Numbered from the stretch's first letter, positions 1 through 8,771 are shown. The stretch: 43,196 nucleotides of DNA from Edaphovirga cremea (GCF_003332275.1 NZ_QOVA01000028.1:1-43196); one strand, 5' to 3'. The notes: generated from the letters alone by a model not told the origin. Numbers and translations are program-made.

Positions 1-69
1 TTGCAATTGGCCTATGGAGTATTGAAGTCAGGAATGAAATTCAATGCAGAAATCCGTCTTGCCAACTAA
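1..69 (+). mobile_element. C-terminal end of an IS110-family transposase (partial)
   Basis: An open frame enters from the left edge and stops at TAA 67-69. It ends in AYGVLKSGMKFNAEIRLAN, which resembles the last residues of IS110/IS116/IS902-family transposases, where an 'AYGVLKSGxxF' stretch follows the conserved transposase_20 domain. Only 22 residues are visible, so the catalytic parts cannot be judged. An 8-bp inverted repeat (CCGTCTTG at 54-61, CAAGACGG at 75-82) spans the stop codon and may be a terminator or a subterminal structure. No obvious IS end can be placed. A short C-terminal match could also be chance. Confidence 0.5.
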
Positions 70-213
70 GGTGACAAGACGGTATCTTGAACGCCAAACA
101 TAATACTTAAAGAACAACAGCATAGCTTGAGCGTTCAACCAACAAAGCTATCTTTTGACGTTCACAGACATTGAGATACAAAGTTCATTTTGACGTTGAC
201 CTTCCCCCGAGCA

Positions 214-372
214 TCATGACTTGCAGTGATGTGGTCTAGCCTGCTTTTCTCGAAGCAGCCGAAGAGAATCGCGGATGATTTCACTCTGCGTTTTATAATC
301 GCCGGTCTGAACCAGAGACTCTACATAGCTACGTAATTCATCCCCGAGATCAATAGTCATTGTTCTGGCCAT
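214..372 (-). pseudogene. parD: Truncated ParD-type antitoxin, toxin absent
   Basis: A 52-residue frame starts MARTMTIDLGDELRSYVESL and continues through TQSEIIRDSLRLLREKQA. This is the ribbon-helix-helix DNA-binding half of ParD antitoxins, which are usually about 80 residues. After KQA the family similarity ends and seven unrelated residues (RPHHCKS) precede the stop, so the ParE-binding C-terminal half is missing. A clear ribosome site (GAGGAG) sits 6-7 bases before the ATG. No parE reading frame follows in the 213 bases downstream, where an IS110-like tail lies instead. An insertion or deletion has probably removed the toxin. The DNA-binding part could still act on the operator upstream. 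Confidence 0.7.
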
Positions 373-401
373 AGTAACTCCTCAGCATGATTACCTCAGA
401 G

Positions 402-420
402 TGTAAGATATAATCTTACA
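402..420. promoter_or_regulatory. Palindromic operator upstream of parD
   Basis: TGTAAGAT-ATA-ATCTTACA is a perfect 8-bp inverted repeat with a 3-base spacer, 29 bases upstream of the parD start. ParD ribbon-helix-helix proteins repress their own promoters at such palindromes. The site includes TAAGAT and TATATC, either of which could be the -10 element on the minus strand. Its role is inferred from position and symmetry. Confidence 0.55.
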
Positions 421-489
421 TATGTCTTATTGCAGCAGTATCTGCAAAAATTAGAACTGCTGCCTGTGCCGCAAAGAAATTCACATCAT

Positions 490-1635
490 TCAAGACTGCT
501 GATCCGCTAACTGGCGCAGGGCGCGATCGGCCAGCAGGTGGAAGTATTGCGCTGCCGGGTAGATCGCATCTTCATTGAGATTGAAGCGCGGATGATGCAG
601 GCCGAATGGACTGGCGGAGCCAATATTCACAAACGCACCCGGCACATGGTGCAGGTAAAACGCGAAGTCTTCCCCGCCCATCTGTGGTGGAATATCCTGC
701 ACGTCGTAGCCAAATTCAGCAGCAACCTGTTTGCTGAAATCGGCCCAATGCGCAGTATTGATCACTACGGGTGGTCCGGGGTACCAGATCAGTTCCGCTT
801 CAGCACCCACTGCGTTTGCAATACCGTTAATGAGTTGCGTTATGCGCTCCGGCACGCTGCGGCGAATCTCATTGTCATGGGTGCGTACCGTACCTTCCAG
901 CTCCACTTTTTCCGGCAGAACGTTCCAGGTATTACCACCGCTGACCCGCGTTACGCTGAGTACCAGGGACTGCAATGCGCTGTAGTTGCGGCTCGGCAGC
1001 GTCTGGAGCGCAGTGATGATGTGTGCTGCGGTAACGATGGTATCTATGCCTTCTTCTGGTTTGGCGGCGTGTGCACCTTTACCGCGAATAATGATTTCGA
1101 AACGATCAACGTTGGCGTTCAACGCGCCGCTGCGGGTACCAAATGTACCTACCGGCAACTCCGGTGCATTATGCAGACCGAAAATCGCCTGCACACCCTT
1201 CAGCGCCCCTGCCGAAATCAGCTGTTCGGCACCGTTGAACGTCTCTTCTGCGGGTTGAAAAAATACCCGCACCCGACCCGGCAGGGTGGATTCACGGGCT
1301 TTCAACAAATGGGCTGCGCCCAGCATCACTGACGTATGGAAATCATGCCCACAGGCGTGCATTTTCCCGGCATGGACAGAAGAAAAAGGCAGATGGGTAC
1401 TTTCAGCGATCGGCAGTGCGTCGATATCGGCGCGCAGGGCGATCAACGGCCCTTCAGGATTGCCAATCTCGGCAACCACACCGGTTTTCAGAGGCAAATC
1501 AACCAGACGAATATTGGCCTGGTGCAGCCAGCTTTTGATCTTGTCGGTCGTTGCAAATTCTTCATTGGACAATTCAGGATGTTGATGTAAATCGCGGCGC
1601 CAGGCCACCAGTTGCTGCGCTAATTCATTGCTCAT
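490..1635 (-). CDS. M20-family N-acyl amino acid amidohydrolase
   Basis: A 381-residue cytosolic metallohydrolase of the M20/HipO group. The metal-binding HACGHDFH (residues 93-100) and PAEE (128-131) motifs are intact, and a C-terminal GGEDF stretch supplies the remaining ligand region. The lid/dimerisation domain lies in the middle, around GKGAHAAKPEEGID. Length is normal. It is the last gene of the minus-strand operon with an amino-acid ABC transporter, a GNAT acetyltransferase and a flavin monooxygenase. By analogy with B. subtilis SndB/YtnL it would remove the acetyl group from an N-acetylcysteine product. Hippurate or another N-acyl amino acid is an alternative substrate. A 222-base gap with strong inverted repeats separates it from the ATPase gene. 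Confidence 0.85.
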   Translation of the reverse strand: MSNELAQQLVAWRRDLHQHPELSNEEFATTDKIKSWLHQANIRLVDLPLKTGVVAEIGNPEGPLIALRADIDALPIAESTHLPFSSVHAGKMHACGHDFHTSVMLGAAHLLKARESTLPGRVRVFFQPAEETFNGAEQLISAGALKGVQAIFGLHNAPELPVGTFGTRSGALNANVDRFEIIIRGKGAHAAKPEEGIDTIVTAAHIITALQTLPSRNYSALQSLVLSVTRVSGGNTWNVLPEKVELEGTVRTHDNEIRRSVPERITQLINGIANAVGAEAELIWYPGPPVVINTAHWADFSKQVAAEFGYDVQDIPPQMGGEDFAFYLHHVPGAFVNIGSASPFGLHHPRFNLNEDAIYPAAQYFHLLADRALRQLADQQS

Positions 1636-1734
1636 AGTCTAGTTTTCCGCGTTTAGGTCATCGTAAGTGAGTTAAAATTTACCTTATACATATTTATTAA
1701 TGAAACACCGAGTCGTTATATCAAATACCACTTA

Positions 1735-1809
1735 GGAATAGTCGCAGGGTCGATCCCAACGGTGGGTATGAAATATTGACGTCGTGGTCATAAACCCTGC
1801 AATTATTCC
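1735..1809. repeat. Long-range inverted repeat between ATPase and amidohydrolase genes
   Basis: GGAATA (1735-1740) and GCAGGGT (1744-1750) are mirrored by ACCCTGC (1794-1800) and TATTCC (1804-1809), with equal 3-base internal bulges. The loop holds a smaller hairpin, CCCA-ACGG-TGGG. A separate hairpin, CCGAGC/GCTCGG, lies at 1826-1843. These could fold in the polycistronic RNA and attenuate or protect the transcript before the amidohydrolase gene, or the unit may be a dispersed intergenic repeat. Confidence 0.5.
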
Positions 1810-1857
1810 ATCACAGCGATAATCTCCGAGCCGGGTTGCTCGGCCAGTTCCTGCAGT

Positions 1858-2688
1858 TCACAACACTTTATTGAGAAAATTCCTTGTGCGTTGATGGCGT
1901 GGATGAGCCAGCAGCGTTTGTGCGTCGCCGCTCTCCACCACCTGGCCATCTACCATAAAGATCATTTGATCGGCCACCTCGCGGGCAAAACCGATTTCGT
2001 GTGTGACAACGACCAGCGTTACGCCCGACTGCGACAAATTTTTAATCACATCCAACACTTCACCAACCAGTTCCGGGTCCAGTGCGGACGTGGGTTCATC
2101 AAACAGCATGACTTTGGGTTTCAGTGCCAACGCCCGGGCGATAGCGATACGTTGTTGCTGACCACCAGACAAATGGCGAGGATAGGCGTCCGCTTTATGC
2201 CGTAAACCGACGGTGTCCAGCAATGACAACGCCACCTCGATCGTCTGCTGGCGACTGCTGTATATTTTGTGGACGAGCGGCGCTTCGATAATGTTCTCGA
2301 TCACCGACAGGTGGGGGAAGAGATTGAAGTTTTGAAACACATACCCCACGCCAATGCGTTGCTTCAGGATCTCCTGCTCCTTCAATTCATACAGATTGTC
2401 GCCTTTCTGCCGGTATCCGATGTAATCACCGTCGATGCGAATAAACCCTTCATCAACCCGCTCCAGATGATTTATTGCCCGTAACAGCGTGGATTTCCCC
2501 GATCCCGAAGGGCCAAGGATCACGGTCACGGAGCCAGGTTTCAGCGTCAGGGTGATATCATCCAGCGCTTTATGCTTACCGAAGTACTTGCTGACATTGC
2601 TGATTTCAATCAACCCGCTGGTATTGACGGCGCGTAAAGGCGTCGCCGGAGTTATCAGGCGCGGATAGAACTCAAGAGCTTCAGACAT
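1858..2688 (-). CDS. Polar amino acid ABC transporter, ATP-binding subunit
   Basis: A 276-residue ABC ATPase of the GlnQ/HisP/TcyN type. Walker A is GPSGSGKST (59-67), the Q-loop lies in YVFQNFNLFP, the signature is LSGGQQQR (173-180) and Walker B is VMLFDEPTS (193-201), all intact. About 25 extra residues precede the usual start of the domain. The gene lies 10 bases after the permease gene and shares its operon with a family-3 binding protein. It should energise uptake of a polar or sulfur-containing amino acid. The ATG start is supported by GGAGA upstream. Confidence 0.9.
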   Translation of the reverse strand: MSEALEFYPRLITPATPLRAVNTSGLIEISNVSKYFGKHKALDDITLTLKPGSVTVILGPSGSGKSTLLRAINHLERVDEGFIRIDGDYIGYRQKGDNLYELKEQEILKQRIGVGYVFQNFNLFPHLSVIENIIEAPLVHKIYSSRQQTIEVALSLLDTVGLRHKADAYPRHLSGGQQQRIAIARALALKPKVMLFDEPTSALDPELVGEVLDVIKNLSQSGVTLVVVTHEIGFAREVADQMIFMVDGQVVESGDAQTLLAHPRHQRTRNFLNKVL

Positions 2689-2698
2689 GATGGTCTCC

Positions 2699-3628
2699 TC
2701 AGGCTATGGGGGGATTAATGGATGCTGCGGGTTGGGGTTGGGTGCGGGCAAAGCGACGGCTCAGGCGCTGCAACGGTGTAGGTGGCATTTCGCGAACGGC
2801 ACCGCGAGAGAAATAACGCTCGACGTAGTACTGCATGACCGACAGTACGGTGGTGATAAACAGGTACCAAACGGTCGCGACCATCAGCAGCGGAATGACT
2901 TGTTGAGTCCGGTTATAGATCACCTGAATGGTGTAAAACAGCTCCGGCAGTGCCAGCACGTAAACAATCGACGTGCCTTTTGCCAGACTGATGATTTCAT
3001 TGAAACCAGTAGGGATAATCGAGCGCAGCGCCTGCGGTAAAATAATGCGGAATGTCCTGCGCTGACTCGGTAAGCCAAGTGCTGCTGCCGCCTCGAATTG
3101 ACCGGCATCGACGCCAAGGATCCCGCCACGGATGATTTCAGCGGTATAGGCCGCCTGCACCAGCGTTAATCCGAGAACGGCGACCGAGAACTGACTCAGT
3201 ACGTCGATGGTGGAGTGGCTGAAAAACTCAATCGATGTAAAAGGGATGCCCAGTGATACGGTGTCGTAGAGATAAGAGAAGTTGTACAGGATGATCAATA
3301 CCAGAATCAGCGGCAGAGAACGGAACAGCCAGATATACAGCCAGGACAGTGACGACAAGAGATAAGATCGGGAAAGCCGCGCCAGCGCCAGGAAAGTACC
3401 GAGAATAATACTGAACAGGGTACCGAGCAGGGTAAGCAACAGCGTTTGGGCCAAGCCACTGAGAATGACCGGGTCGAAAAACCACTTGGCAAAAACGGCC
3501 CATTCCCAACGTGGATTGAGCGCAATCGACTGTATGACCGCCGCCAGAATAAACAGGGAGAATAATGCGCCAATCAGTCGCAGCGGGTAGCGGGCGGGTA
3601 CCACGCGAAGAACCGTATGTTTTTTCAT
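2699..3628 (-). CDS. Polar amino acid ABC transporter, permease subunit
   Basis: A 309-residue inner-membrane protein of the HisM/GlnP family. Hydrophobic segments begin near residue 17. The cytoplasmic coupling segment (EAAAALGLPSQRRTFRIILPQALR), which contacts the ATPase, is intact. Only one permease gene is present, so a homodimeric channel is likely, unlike systems with paired permeases such as TcyL/TcyM. It extends some 40 residues past the last helix in a Pro/Arg-rich tail. It sits between the acetyltransferase and ATPase genes. A strong hairpin at 3673-3693 lies just upstream. Confidence 0.88.
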   Translation of the reverse strand: MKKHTVLRVVPARYPLRLIGALFSLFILAAVIQSIALNPRWEWAVFAKWFFDPVILSGLAQTLLLTLLGTLFSIILGTFLALARLSRSYLLSSLSWLYIWLFRSLPLILVLIILYNFSYLYDTVSLGIPFTSIEFFSHSTIDVLSQFSVAVLGLTLVQAAYTAEIIRGGILGVDAGQFEAAAALGLPSQRRTFRIILPQALRSIIPTGFNEIISLAKGTSIVYVLALPELFYTIQVIYNRTQQVIPLLMVATVWYLFITTVLSVMQYYVERYFSRGAVREMPPTPLQRLSRRFARTQPQPAASINPPIA

Positions 3629-3672
3629 GTTGAATCACCACCAGAGTGAATATTGTTACGCCAGATAACTGG

Positions 3673-3693
3673 GGCAGGCCGCGAGGGCCTGCC
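3673..3693 (-). promoter_or_regulatory. Intercistronic hairpin before the permease gene
   Basis: GGCAGGCC (3673-3680) and GGCCTGCC (3686-3693) form a perfect 8-bp GC-rich stem with a 5-base loop. There is no T-run, so it is more likely an RNA-stabilising or processing hairpin than a full terminator. Such a structure would keep the upstream binding protein more abundant than the membrane subunits, as is common in ABC operons. Confidence 0.55.
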
Positions 3694-3714
3694 AGATAAA
3701 ACGACAAACTTTTT

Positions 3715-3746
3715 CCGTTACAAACAATTGCCGTTACAAACAATTG
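3715..3746. repeat. 16-bp direct tandem duplication
   Basis: CCGTTACAAACAATTG occurs twice in tandem (3715-3730 and 3731-3746), and a third, partial unit (CCACTACAAAC) runs into the 3' end of the acetyltransferase gene. It looks like a recent slippage duplication in the spacer before the permease gene. Confidence 0.8.
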
Positions 3747-3749
3747 CCA

Positions 3750-4292
3750 CTACAAACAGGGTTTGAATGTCTGTGACTGAGTAAATGGCGCTGGAATTGT
3801 TGCCCGTAAATAAAGTGGTTTGGTGAATGGCAGTCGGCCATCAAAGGGCGGCAGACTGTAACTTTCGGCATCAGCATGAATATCAAACTGGGGGATATAG
3901 CCGTTCGATAAATAAAGATGCCTGGCCTCGGGCTGGCGAAAACCGGTGGTGAGAAACAGTTGTCGATACCCCTGTTGCCGGGCACGATCCTCCAATTCAG
4001 TGAGAATCCGCTGAGCCAAACCCTGACGCCGCAATGCACTGTGCGTCCAGATGCGTTTCAGCTCGGCGGTTTGCTCATCGTAGCGTTTGAATGCACCCAT
4101 CGCGATGGGTACACCTTGGCGCAACAGGACGATAAACACCCCATCGGGTTGCGAGTAGAGTTCAGTTGGTTCTTCCTCCTGCGGGTCGAAAAAGTCTCCG
4201 TAACGCGAGCGATATTCGTCGAACAACCCCGCAATCACCGGCACGATCAACGGATCGTCGGGCAAAGTGGTGATAATGACGTCATTTGCCAT
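3750..4292 (-). CDS. GNAT-family N-acetyltransferase in the sulfur-amino-acid operon
   Basis: A 180-residue protein starting MANDVIITTLPDDP. It shows the GNAT core: strand 4 (ELKRIWTHSALRR), the acetyl-CoA loop RRQGLAQRI (motif A, Q/RxxGxG/A type) and a C-terminal YLSNGYIP segment typical of motif B. The start at 4292 has GAGGAG at the right distance; the longer frame from a TTG at 4307 would overlap that ribosome site. In the B. subtilis ytmI operon an acetyltransferase (SndA/YtmI) acetylates S-modified cysteines before the monooxygenase acts, and this gene has the same company. It is placed 11 bases after the binding-protein gene, so translation is probably coupled. Confidence 0.82.
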   Translation of the reverse strand: MANDVIITTLPDDPLIVPVIAGLFDEYRSRYGDFFDPQEEEPTELYSQPDGVFIVLLRQGVPIAMGAFKRYDEQTAELKRIWTHSALRRQGLAQRILTELEDRARQQGYRQLFLTTGFRQPEARHLYLSNGYIPQFDIHADAESYSLPPFDGRLPFTKPLYLRATIPAPFTQSQTFKPCL

Positions 4293-4303
4293 GGCTATGC
4301 TCC

Positions 4304-5230
4304 TCAATCACCCAACCCGGCCGGGTTGATCTCGGAACGGTCGATTCTTTCGACGTTCTCTCCCCAGCGATTGAGTACCTGATCGTATTCGCCGCCCTTA
4401 ATCACGCCATTGAGTGCGATATTGATCGGCGTTACCAACCCATTGCCTTTTTTGGTGGTCACCGCGATGTGCGCGACTTTAGGCCACCCGCCATCCACTT
4501 TGCCGACCAGTTTGGTTTTCCCGGTCAATTTGGCCTTGTAGGCCCCCATGACGTTCGGGCCAAAATACGCATCCGCACGGCCCGATTGCAGTGCCAGATT
4601 GGCGGCCGCATCATCAGTGACGTAGATCGGTAAGATCGCGGGTAACCCTTTTTGCTGATTCTCTTTATCCCACGCCAGCAAAATGCTCTCTTGATTGGTG
4701 CCCGAACTCACAATGATTTTCAGTCCGGCGATATCACTGGCCTGATTGATGGCAGTAATTTTATTGGTGGATTTGACGTAGAAACCCAAAGAGTCGATGC
4801 GGTAGGTGGCGAAATCAAATTTTGCCTTGCGATCCTTGGTGACTGTTACGTTGGTGATCGCCGCATCGTATTTACCGGATGCCACGCCGAGCGGCCAGTC
4901 CTCCCATGACGTTGGTACGATGTTCAGTTGCAGGCCCAGACTGTCGGCTACCAATTGCGCAAAGTCCGACTCACTGCCAATCAGGGTTTTATTGTCATCG
5001 GCAAACAGCGCCAGAGGCGGGGAGTTCAGCGCGGCGATAGCGACGGTAAATTTCCCCGGTACCGCCAGTTTCAGATCTTTCGGCAGGTGGGAAATCGCTT
5101 CACTGTTTTGCTGGGTGCGGATATGGGCCTGATTGGCTTGCAGATCGATGCCGGTATCCGCCGCCAGCGCGTTGGCGGAAAATGTCAGACTGGCAAACAG
5201 GGCGACGAGCAGGTGATTTTTCTTATACAT
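4304..5230 (-). CDS. Periplasmic amino-acid-binding protein (family 3)
   Basis: A 308-residue extracellular solute-binding protein. The signal peptide (MYKKNHLLVALFASLTFSA) ends near ALAA-DTG at residue 24. The SBP_bac_3 signature region reads ESDFAQLVADSLGLQLNIVPTSWEDWP, and the second lobe begins around DAAITNVTVTKDRKAKFDF. It should deliver the substrate to the permease encoded downstream. A sulfur-containing or S-modified amino acid is inferred from the operon content; the sequence alone only says polar amino acid. Confidence 0.88.
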   Translation of the reverse strand: MYKKNHLLVALFASLTFSANALAADTGIDLQANQAHIRTQQNSEAISHLPKDLKLAVPGKFTVAIAALNSPPLALFADDNKTLIGSESDFAQLVADSLGLQLNIVPTSWEDWPLGVASGKYDAAITNVTVTKDRKAKFDFATYRIDSLGFYVKSTNKITAINQASDIAGLKIIVSSGTNQESILLAWDKENQQKGLPAILPIYVTDDAAANLALQSGRADAYFGPNVMGAYKAKLTGKTKLVGKVDGGWPKVAHIAVTTKKGNGLVTPINIALNGVIKGGEYDQVLNRWGENVERIDRSEINPAGLGD

Positions 5231-5277
5231 AGCGAATCCTTTGTCGGTTTTTTTTCAGATGCGAGATAAAAGTCAGG

Positions 5278-6606
5278 TTATTGGGTGAAGCGGTTTAACG
5301 GCCAGGGCAGGTCAAAACTGTCGCGCAGGGTCGTTCCGGGATAGTCACGGCGGAAGATCCCGCGCGATTGCAATATCGGTACAACGCGATCGGCGAAATG
5401 AGTGAATGAGAGTGGGGTACCGCCGCTAATGATAAAACCATCCGCCGCGTAGGCGTCGAACCATTGTTGCAATCCATCGGCGACCTGTTCAGGCGTTCCG
5501 CTGAATACTGGGCGCGGCGTGGCCGCTTCAAGTGCGACTTCACGCAGCGTCTGGCCTTTTTCACGGGCGTTACGCTTGATTTCATCGGTGGTGCTGCGAA
5601 AGCTGTTTTTACCGATATCGCCAATATCCGGGAACGGGGCATCCAGCGGGTGCTGTGAAAAGTCGTGGTGGTCGAAGTAACGGCCCAGATAATTCAGTGC
5701 ATCCGTAATGGAGACCAGTTGCGCGGTTTGCCAGTATTGGCGCTCAACGTCCGCTGCGTCGTCACCAATAATCACGCTGACACCCTGGAAAATATGCAGC
5801 GCATCGCGGCTGCGGCCATTCTCCTCCAACTGCTGTTTTACATCCTGATAGAATGCCTGCGCTTCTGCGAGGCTGGCATGATGGGTGAAAATCGCATCGG
5901 CATGTTTTGCCGCCAGTTTTTTACCGTCATCAGAGGCACCAGCCTGAAAAACGATGGGTCGGCCCTGTTTGGATCGGCCAATATTCAGGGGACCCTGAAC
6001 AGAGAAAAATTCACCTTTGTGAGTGAGGGTATGCAGCTTTTTCGCATCGAAAAACGCGCCACTCTCTTTATTGCGCGGAAATGCGTCGTCTTCCCAGGAA
6101 TCCCATAAGCCTTTCACTACATCCAGAAATTCATCGGCGATGCGGTAACGCAATGCATGTTCAGGATGACTGTCGCGGGTAAAGTTTTTAGCGGAACCTT
6201 CCAGCGGGGAAGTGACCACATTCCAGCCAGCGCGTCCGCCGCTGATATGATCCAGGCTGGCAAACTGACGGGCGGTGGTGAACGGCTCGCTGTACGAGGT
6301 CGACAATGTTCCTACCAGTCCGATGTGCCGGGTGGACGTTGCCAGCGCGGAAAGCAGCGTCAGGGGTTCAAAGCGATTAAGGAAATGGGGAATCGATTTT
6401 TCGTTGATATACAAACCGTCAGCGATAAATACGAAATCGAGTTTGGCCTGTTCGGCTTTCTGTGCCAGACCGCGAACGTATTCAAAATTGATGCTGGAAT
6501 CAGCCAGTGCATCGGGGTGTCGCCAGGCGGACATATTACCCGCAGCACCTTGCAAAATAGTTCCCAAACGTAATTGACGAGGAATGTGTGTATTCGCTGA
6601 AGTCAT
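5278..6606 (-). CDS. NtaA/SnaA/DszA-family FMN-dependent monooxygenase
   Basis: A 442-residue class C flavin monooxygenase of the luciferase-like (LLM) superfamily. Family hallmarks are the N-terminal [17 protein letters not shown] segment, [11 protein letters not shown] near residue 130 and [21 protein letters not shown] near 225. It needs reduced FMN from a separate reductase, and one is encoded divergently at 8015. It is the first gene of the minus-strand operon. Close relatives include YtnJ/CmoJ/SndC, which cleaves the C-S bond of N-acetylated S-modified cysteines; that function is inferred from context. The ATG at 6606 follows a CAGGGTGA ribosome site. An in-frame GTG three codons earlier is possible but lies inside that site. 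Confidence 0.87.
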   Translation of the reverse strand: MTSANTHIPRQLRLGTILQGAAGNMSAWRHPDALADSSINFEYVRGLAQKAEQAKLDFVFIADGLYINEKSIPHFLNRFEPLTLLSALATSTRHIGLVGTLSTSYSEPFTTARQFASLDHISGGRAGWNVVTSPLEGSAKNFTRDSHPEHALRYRIADEFLDVVKGLWDSWEDDAFPRNKESGAFFDAKKLHTLTHKGEFFSVQGPLNIGRSKQGRPIVFQAGASDDGKKLAAKHADAIFTHHASLAEAQAFYQDVKQQLEENGRSRDALHIFQGVSVIIGDDAADVERQYWQTAQLVSITDALNYLGRYFDHHDFSQHPLDAPFPDIGDIGKNSFRSTTDEIKRNAREKGQTLREVALEAATPRPVFSGTPEQVADGLQQWFDAYAADGFIISGGTPLSFTHFADRVVPILQSRGIFRRDYPGTTLRDSFDLPWPLNRFTQ

Positions 6607-6892
6607 GATAGTCACCCTGTATTATTTGATTTTTTCTCCCGGCTATTAATTGACGAGTGTTAATGCAATGTAAAACAACAAAAATAGATAACTTAATCGA
6701 AAAAAATGACAGCAAGCTCTTGATCGGGCTGCTATTAGCGACGAGGTGTTTTTCTTTTCCCAACTATAGAAAGTATTTTTTCTCATTTACGCTTTTTCGA
6801 TGGCTATGAAATTATCAGGTTCCGTTACCGCAGGAGTAAATCCCCGGCGGTATTCATCCGCCAGCAATACTGGTTGAAAAAAAGGAAATGCC
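6607..6892. promoter_or_regulatory. Divergent intergenic region of the monooxygenase operons
   Basis: This 286-base AT-rich spacer separates the two divergent flavin oxidoreductase operons and must carry both promoters. I see several AT-rich -10-like hexamers but no pair of elements or operator that I can defend. A sulfur-starvation activator such as CysB or Cbl would be expected here. Confidence 0.45.
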
Positions 6893-7933
6893 GTGGCGTA
6901 TAAAATTTGCTTGTTGGATCAAAGCCCGATTGCACCCGATAGCCAACCCTATCAGGCATTGGCGCACACCGTTGAGTTGGCAAAATTGGCGGAAGCGGCG
7001 GGATATCACCGTTTTTGGGTCTCTGAACACCATGGTTCAGACAAGCTGGCAGGCTCATCGCCGGAAGTCCTGATCGCCTGGCTGCTGGCGCATACGCGCA
7101 CGTTGCGCATTGGCTCTGGCGGAATTATGTTGCAGCATTACAGCCCGTACAAAGTGGCTGAGAATTTTCAGTTGCTGGCGGCATTGGCGCCGGGGCGGGT
7201 TGATCTGGGTGTCGGGAAAGCACCGGGTGGATTGCCACTGTCCACGTTGGCGTTACAGCAAGAGCAGCACCCGGATTCCAGGCTCGGGTTTGACGAAAAA
7301 TTGCGGCAGTTAACCGGTTTCCTTGACGCCTCCCGCAACGAGGATCCGCGTTTCACATCACTGGTGGCTGCCCCTCAACCGCCACAGGCGGCAGAGAAAT
7401 TTCTGCTGGGTGCCAGCCCTGAAAGCGCACGACTGGCCGCCTCGCTGGGCTGGAATTTTGTGTTTGCCGGGTTTATCAATTCCGACCGGCAGGTACTGGC
7501 AGAATCAATATTGACTTACCAACAAGTGAAATCACCGGAAAACAGAACATTGCTGGCGCTGTCGGCGGTCGCCGCTGATAGCCGCGAACAGGCATCGGCA
7601 TTGGTACGCGAGCAATATAATTACAAGGTTTACATTGGAGACAATAAACCGCTGACCGTTGGCAGTCAGCAACAGGCCGAGGAATTTATCAAGCAGGCCG
7701 GGGCAGCGCATTCCCGTATCGATAAACAACCGCTGAATATTCTGCACGGCACGGCAGAATATATTCACCAGATATTAGGGGAATATCATCAGCAATTTGA
7801 AATTGATGAATTTATCCTGCATACGCCAATAAATGAAACCCTGTCACGCCAGCGTTCGGTGCAATTAATTGGTAAACATCATCGCGCCGAAAAAAATCGG
7901 CAGCGGGCAGGATCTGAAACTCCACAGGTCTGA
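6893..7933 (+). CDS. LLM-class flavin-dependent oxidoreductase (YtmO/MsnO8-like)
   Basis: A 346-residue luciferase-like protein of the short 'group 1' type: LDQSPIAP at residues 6-13, then RFWVSEHHG near 40 and the VDLGVGKAPGG segment near 105. It starts at GTG 6893 behind AAAGGAAA; an overlapping ATG at 6889 is in another frame. It differs from the NtaA-type enzyme encoded across the promoter region, so the locus has two distinct flavin monooxygenases, as do the ytmI-type operons (YtmO/CmoO plus YtnJ/CmoJ). It probably oxidises or cleaves an organosulfur substrate using reduced FMN from the next gene product. Confidence 0.84.
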   Translation: MAYKICLLDQSPIAPDSQPYQALAHTVELAKLAEAAGYHRFWVSEHHGSDKLAGSSPEVLIAWLLAHTRTLRIGSGGIMLQHYSPYKVAENFQLLAALAPGRVDLGVGKAPGGLPLSTLALQQEQHPDSRLGFDEKLRQLTGFLDASRNEDPRFTSLVAAPQPPQAAEKFLLGASPESARLAASLGWNFVFAGFINSDRQVLAESILTYQQVKSPENRTLLALSAVAADSREQASALVREQYNYKVYIGDNKPLTVGSQQQAEEFIKQAGAAHSRIDKQPLNILHGTAEYIHQILGEYHQQFEIDEFILHTPINETLSRQRSVQLIGKHHRAEKNRQRAGSETPQV

Positions 7934-8014
7934 AACATCGCCGTGCTGTGCCAATCGCCGTGCCAGGCCAGTACGTAATGCCGACACGTAACGAAACAGA
8001 AACCAGGAATTATT

Positions 8015-8632
8015 ATGCTTACAACCGGAATGGTTATTTCAGCAGCAGCGCAAGCAAAAAGTTTTCCCACAGTAGATGAACCGCTATTGTCGGTGGTGCC
8101 CAGAGCTAATGAAACTGCAAGAGCGCCGGTAGAACAGGCTGCATTTCGTGATGCGTTGGCGCGGTTGGGCGCTGCCGTCAATATCATCACGACCGACGGT
8201 CCCGCTGGACGCGCCGGTTTTACCGCATCGGCCGTATGCAGCGTCAGTGATTCACCGCCCACCTTGCTGGTCTGTATTAATCGTGGATCGTCAGTGTATC
8301 CGGTGTTCAAAGCCAATCCATTCCTCAGCATCAATACGTTGGCCTCGCATCATGAACCGCTCTCAAACCTGTTTGCCGGGAAGTACAGTATTGAACAGCG
8401 ATTTGCTGCTGCTGACTGGGAAACCTGGGTAAGTGGCAGCCCGATATTGAGCGGTGCCGCTGCGTCATTTGATTGTGAAGTCACTGAGATTGTCAGCGCC
8501 GGAAGTCACGATATTTTGCTGTGTCAGGTGCTGGCATTGGCGCATTGCGAAGAGAGTGGCGGATTAATTTACTTCGGTCGACGCTATCATTCGCTGGTTC
8601 AGCCGCCTTTGTCGATCTCAACACCAGAATGA
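8015..8632 (+). CDS. FMN reductase (HpaC/RutF-like flavin reductase domain)
   Basis: A 205-residue protein with a flavin_reduct domain from about residue 45: [19 protein letters not shown], then [23 protein letters not shown], and a C-terminal YFGRRYHSL. About 40 low-complexity residues precede the domain, longer than usual. The ATG follows CCAGGA with good spacing, 81 bases after the oxidoreductase gene. It should supply reduced FMN to the two monooxygenases of this locus. RutF- or SsuE-like roles in another pathway are less likely given the neighbours. Confidence 0.86.
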   Translation: MLTTGMVISAAAQAKSFPTVDEPLLSVVPRANETARAPVEQAAFRDALARLGAAVNIITTDGPAGRAGFTASAVCSVSDSPPTLLVCINRGSSVYPVFKANPFLSINTLASHHEPLSNLFAGKYSIEQRFAAADWETWVSGSPILSGAAASFDCEVTEIVSAGSHDILLCQVLALAHCEESGGLIYFGRRYHSLVQPPLSISTPE

Positions 8633-8771
8633 TCGCAAACTGCTACTTTCGCTCCGCGAATTTTACGTTTAATGTGCTGGGGTTACGCAAAACCCAAAGC
8701 ATGCCCCAATGCCCCTCAGTGGCTCGGCATGCGGAGGAAAAGTCACTGTCCAGCACAGGAAAACCACTTGC

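Noticed and set aside
538-1332. 264-codon plus-strand frame antisense to the M20 amidohydrolase gene
   Set aside because: It is a shadow of the well-supported minus-strand gene, with no ribosome site and no recognisable protein content.
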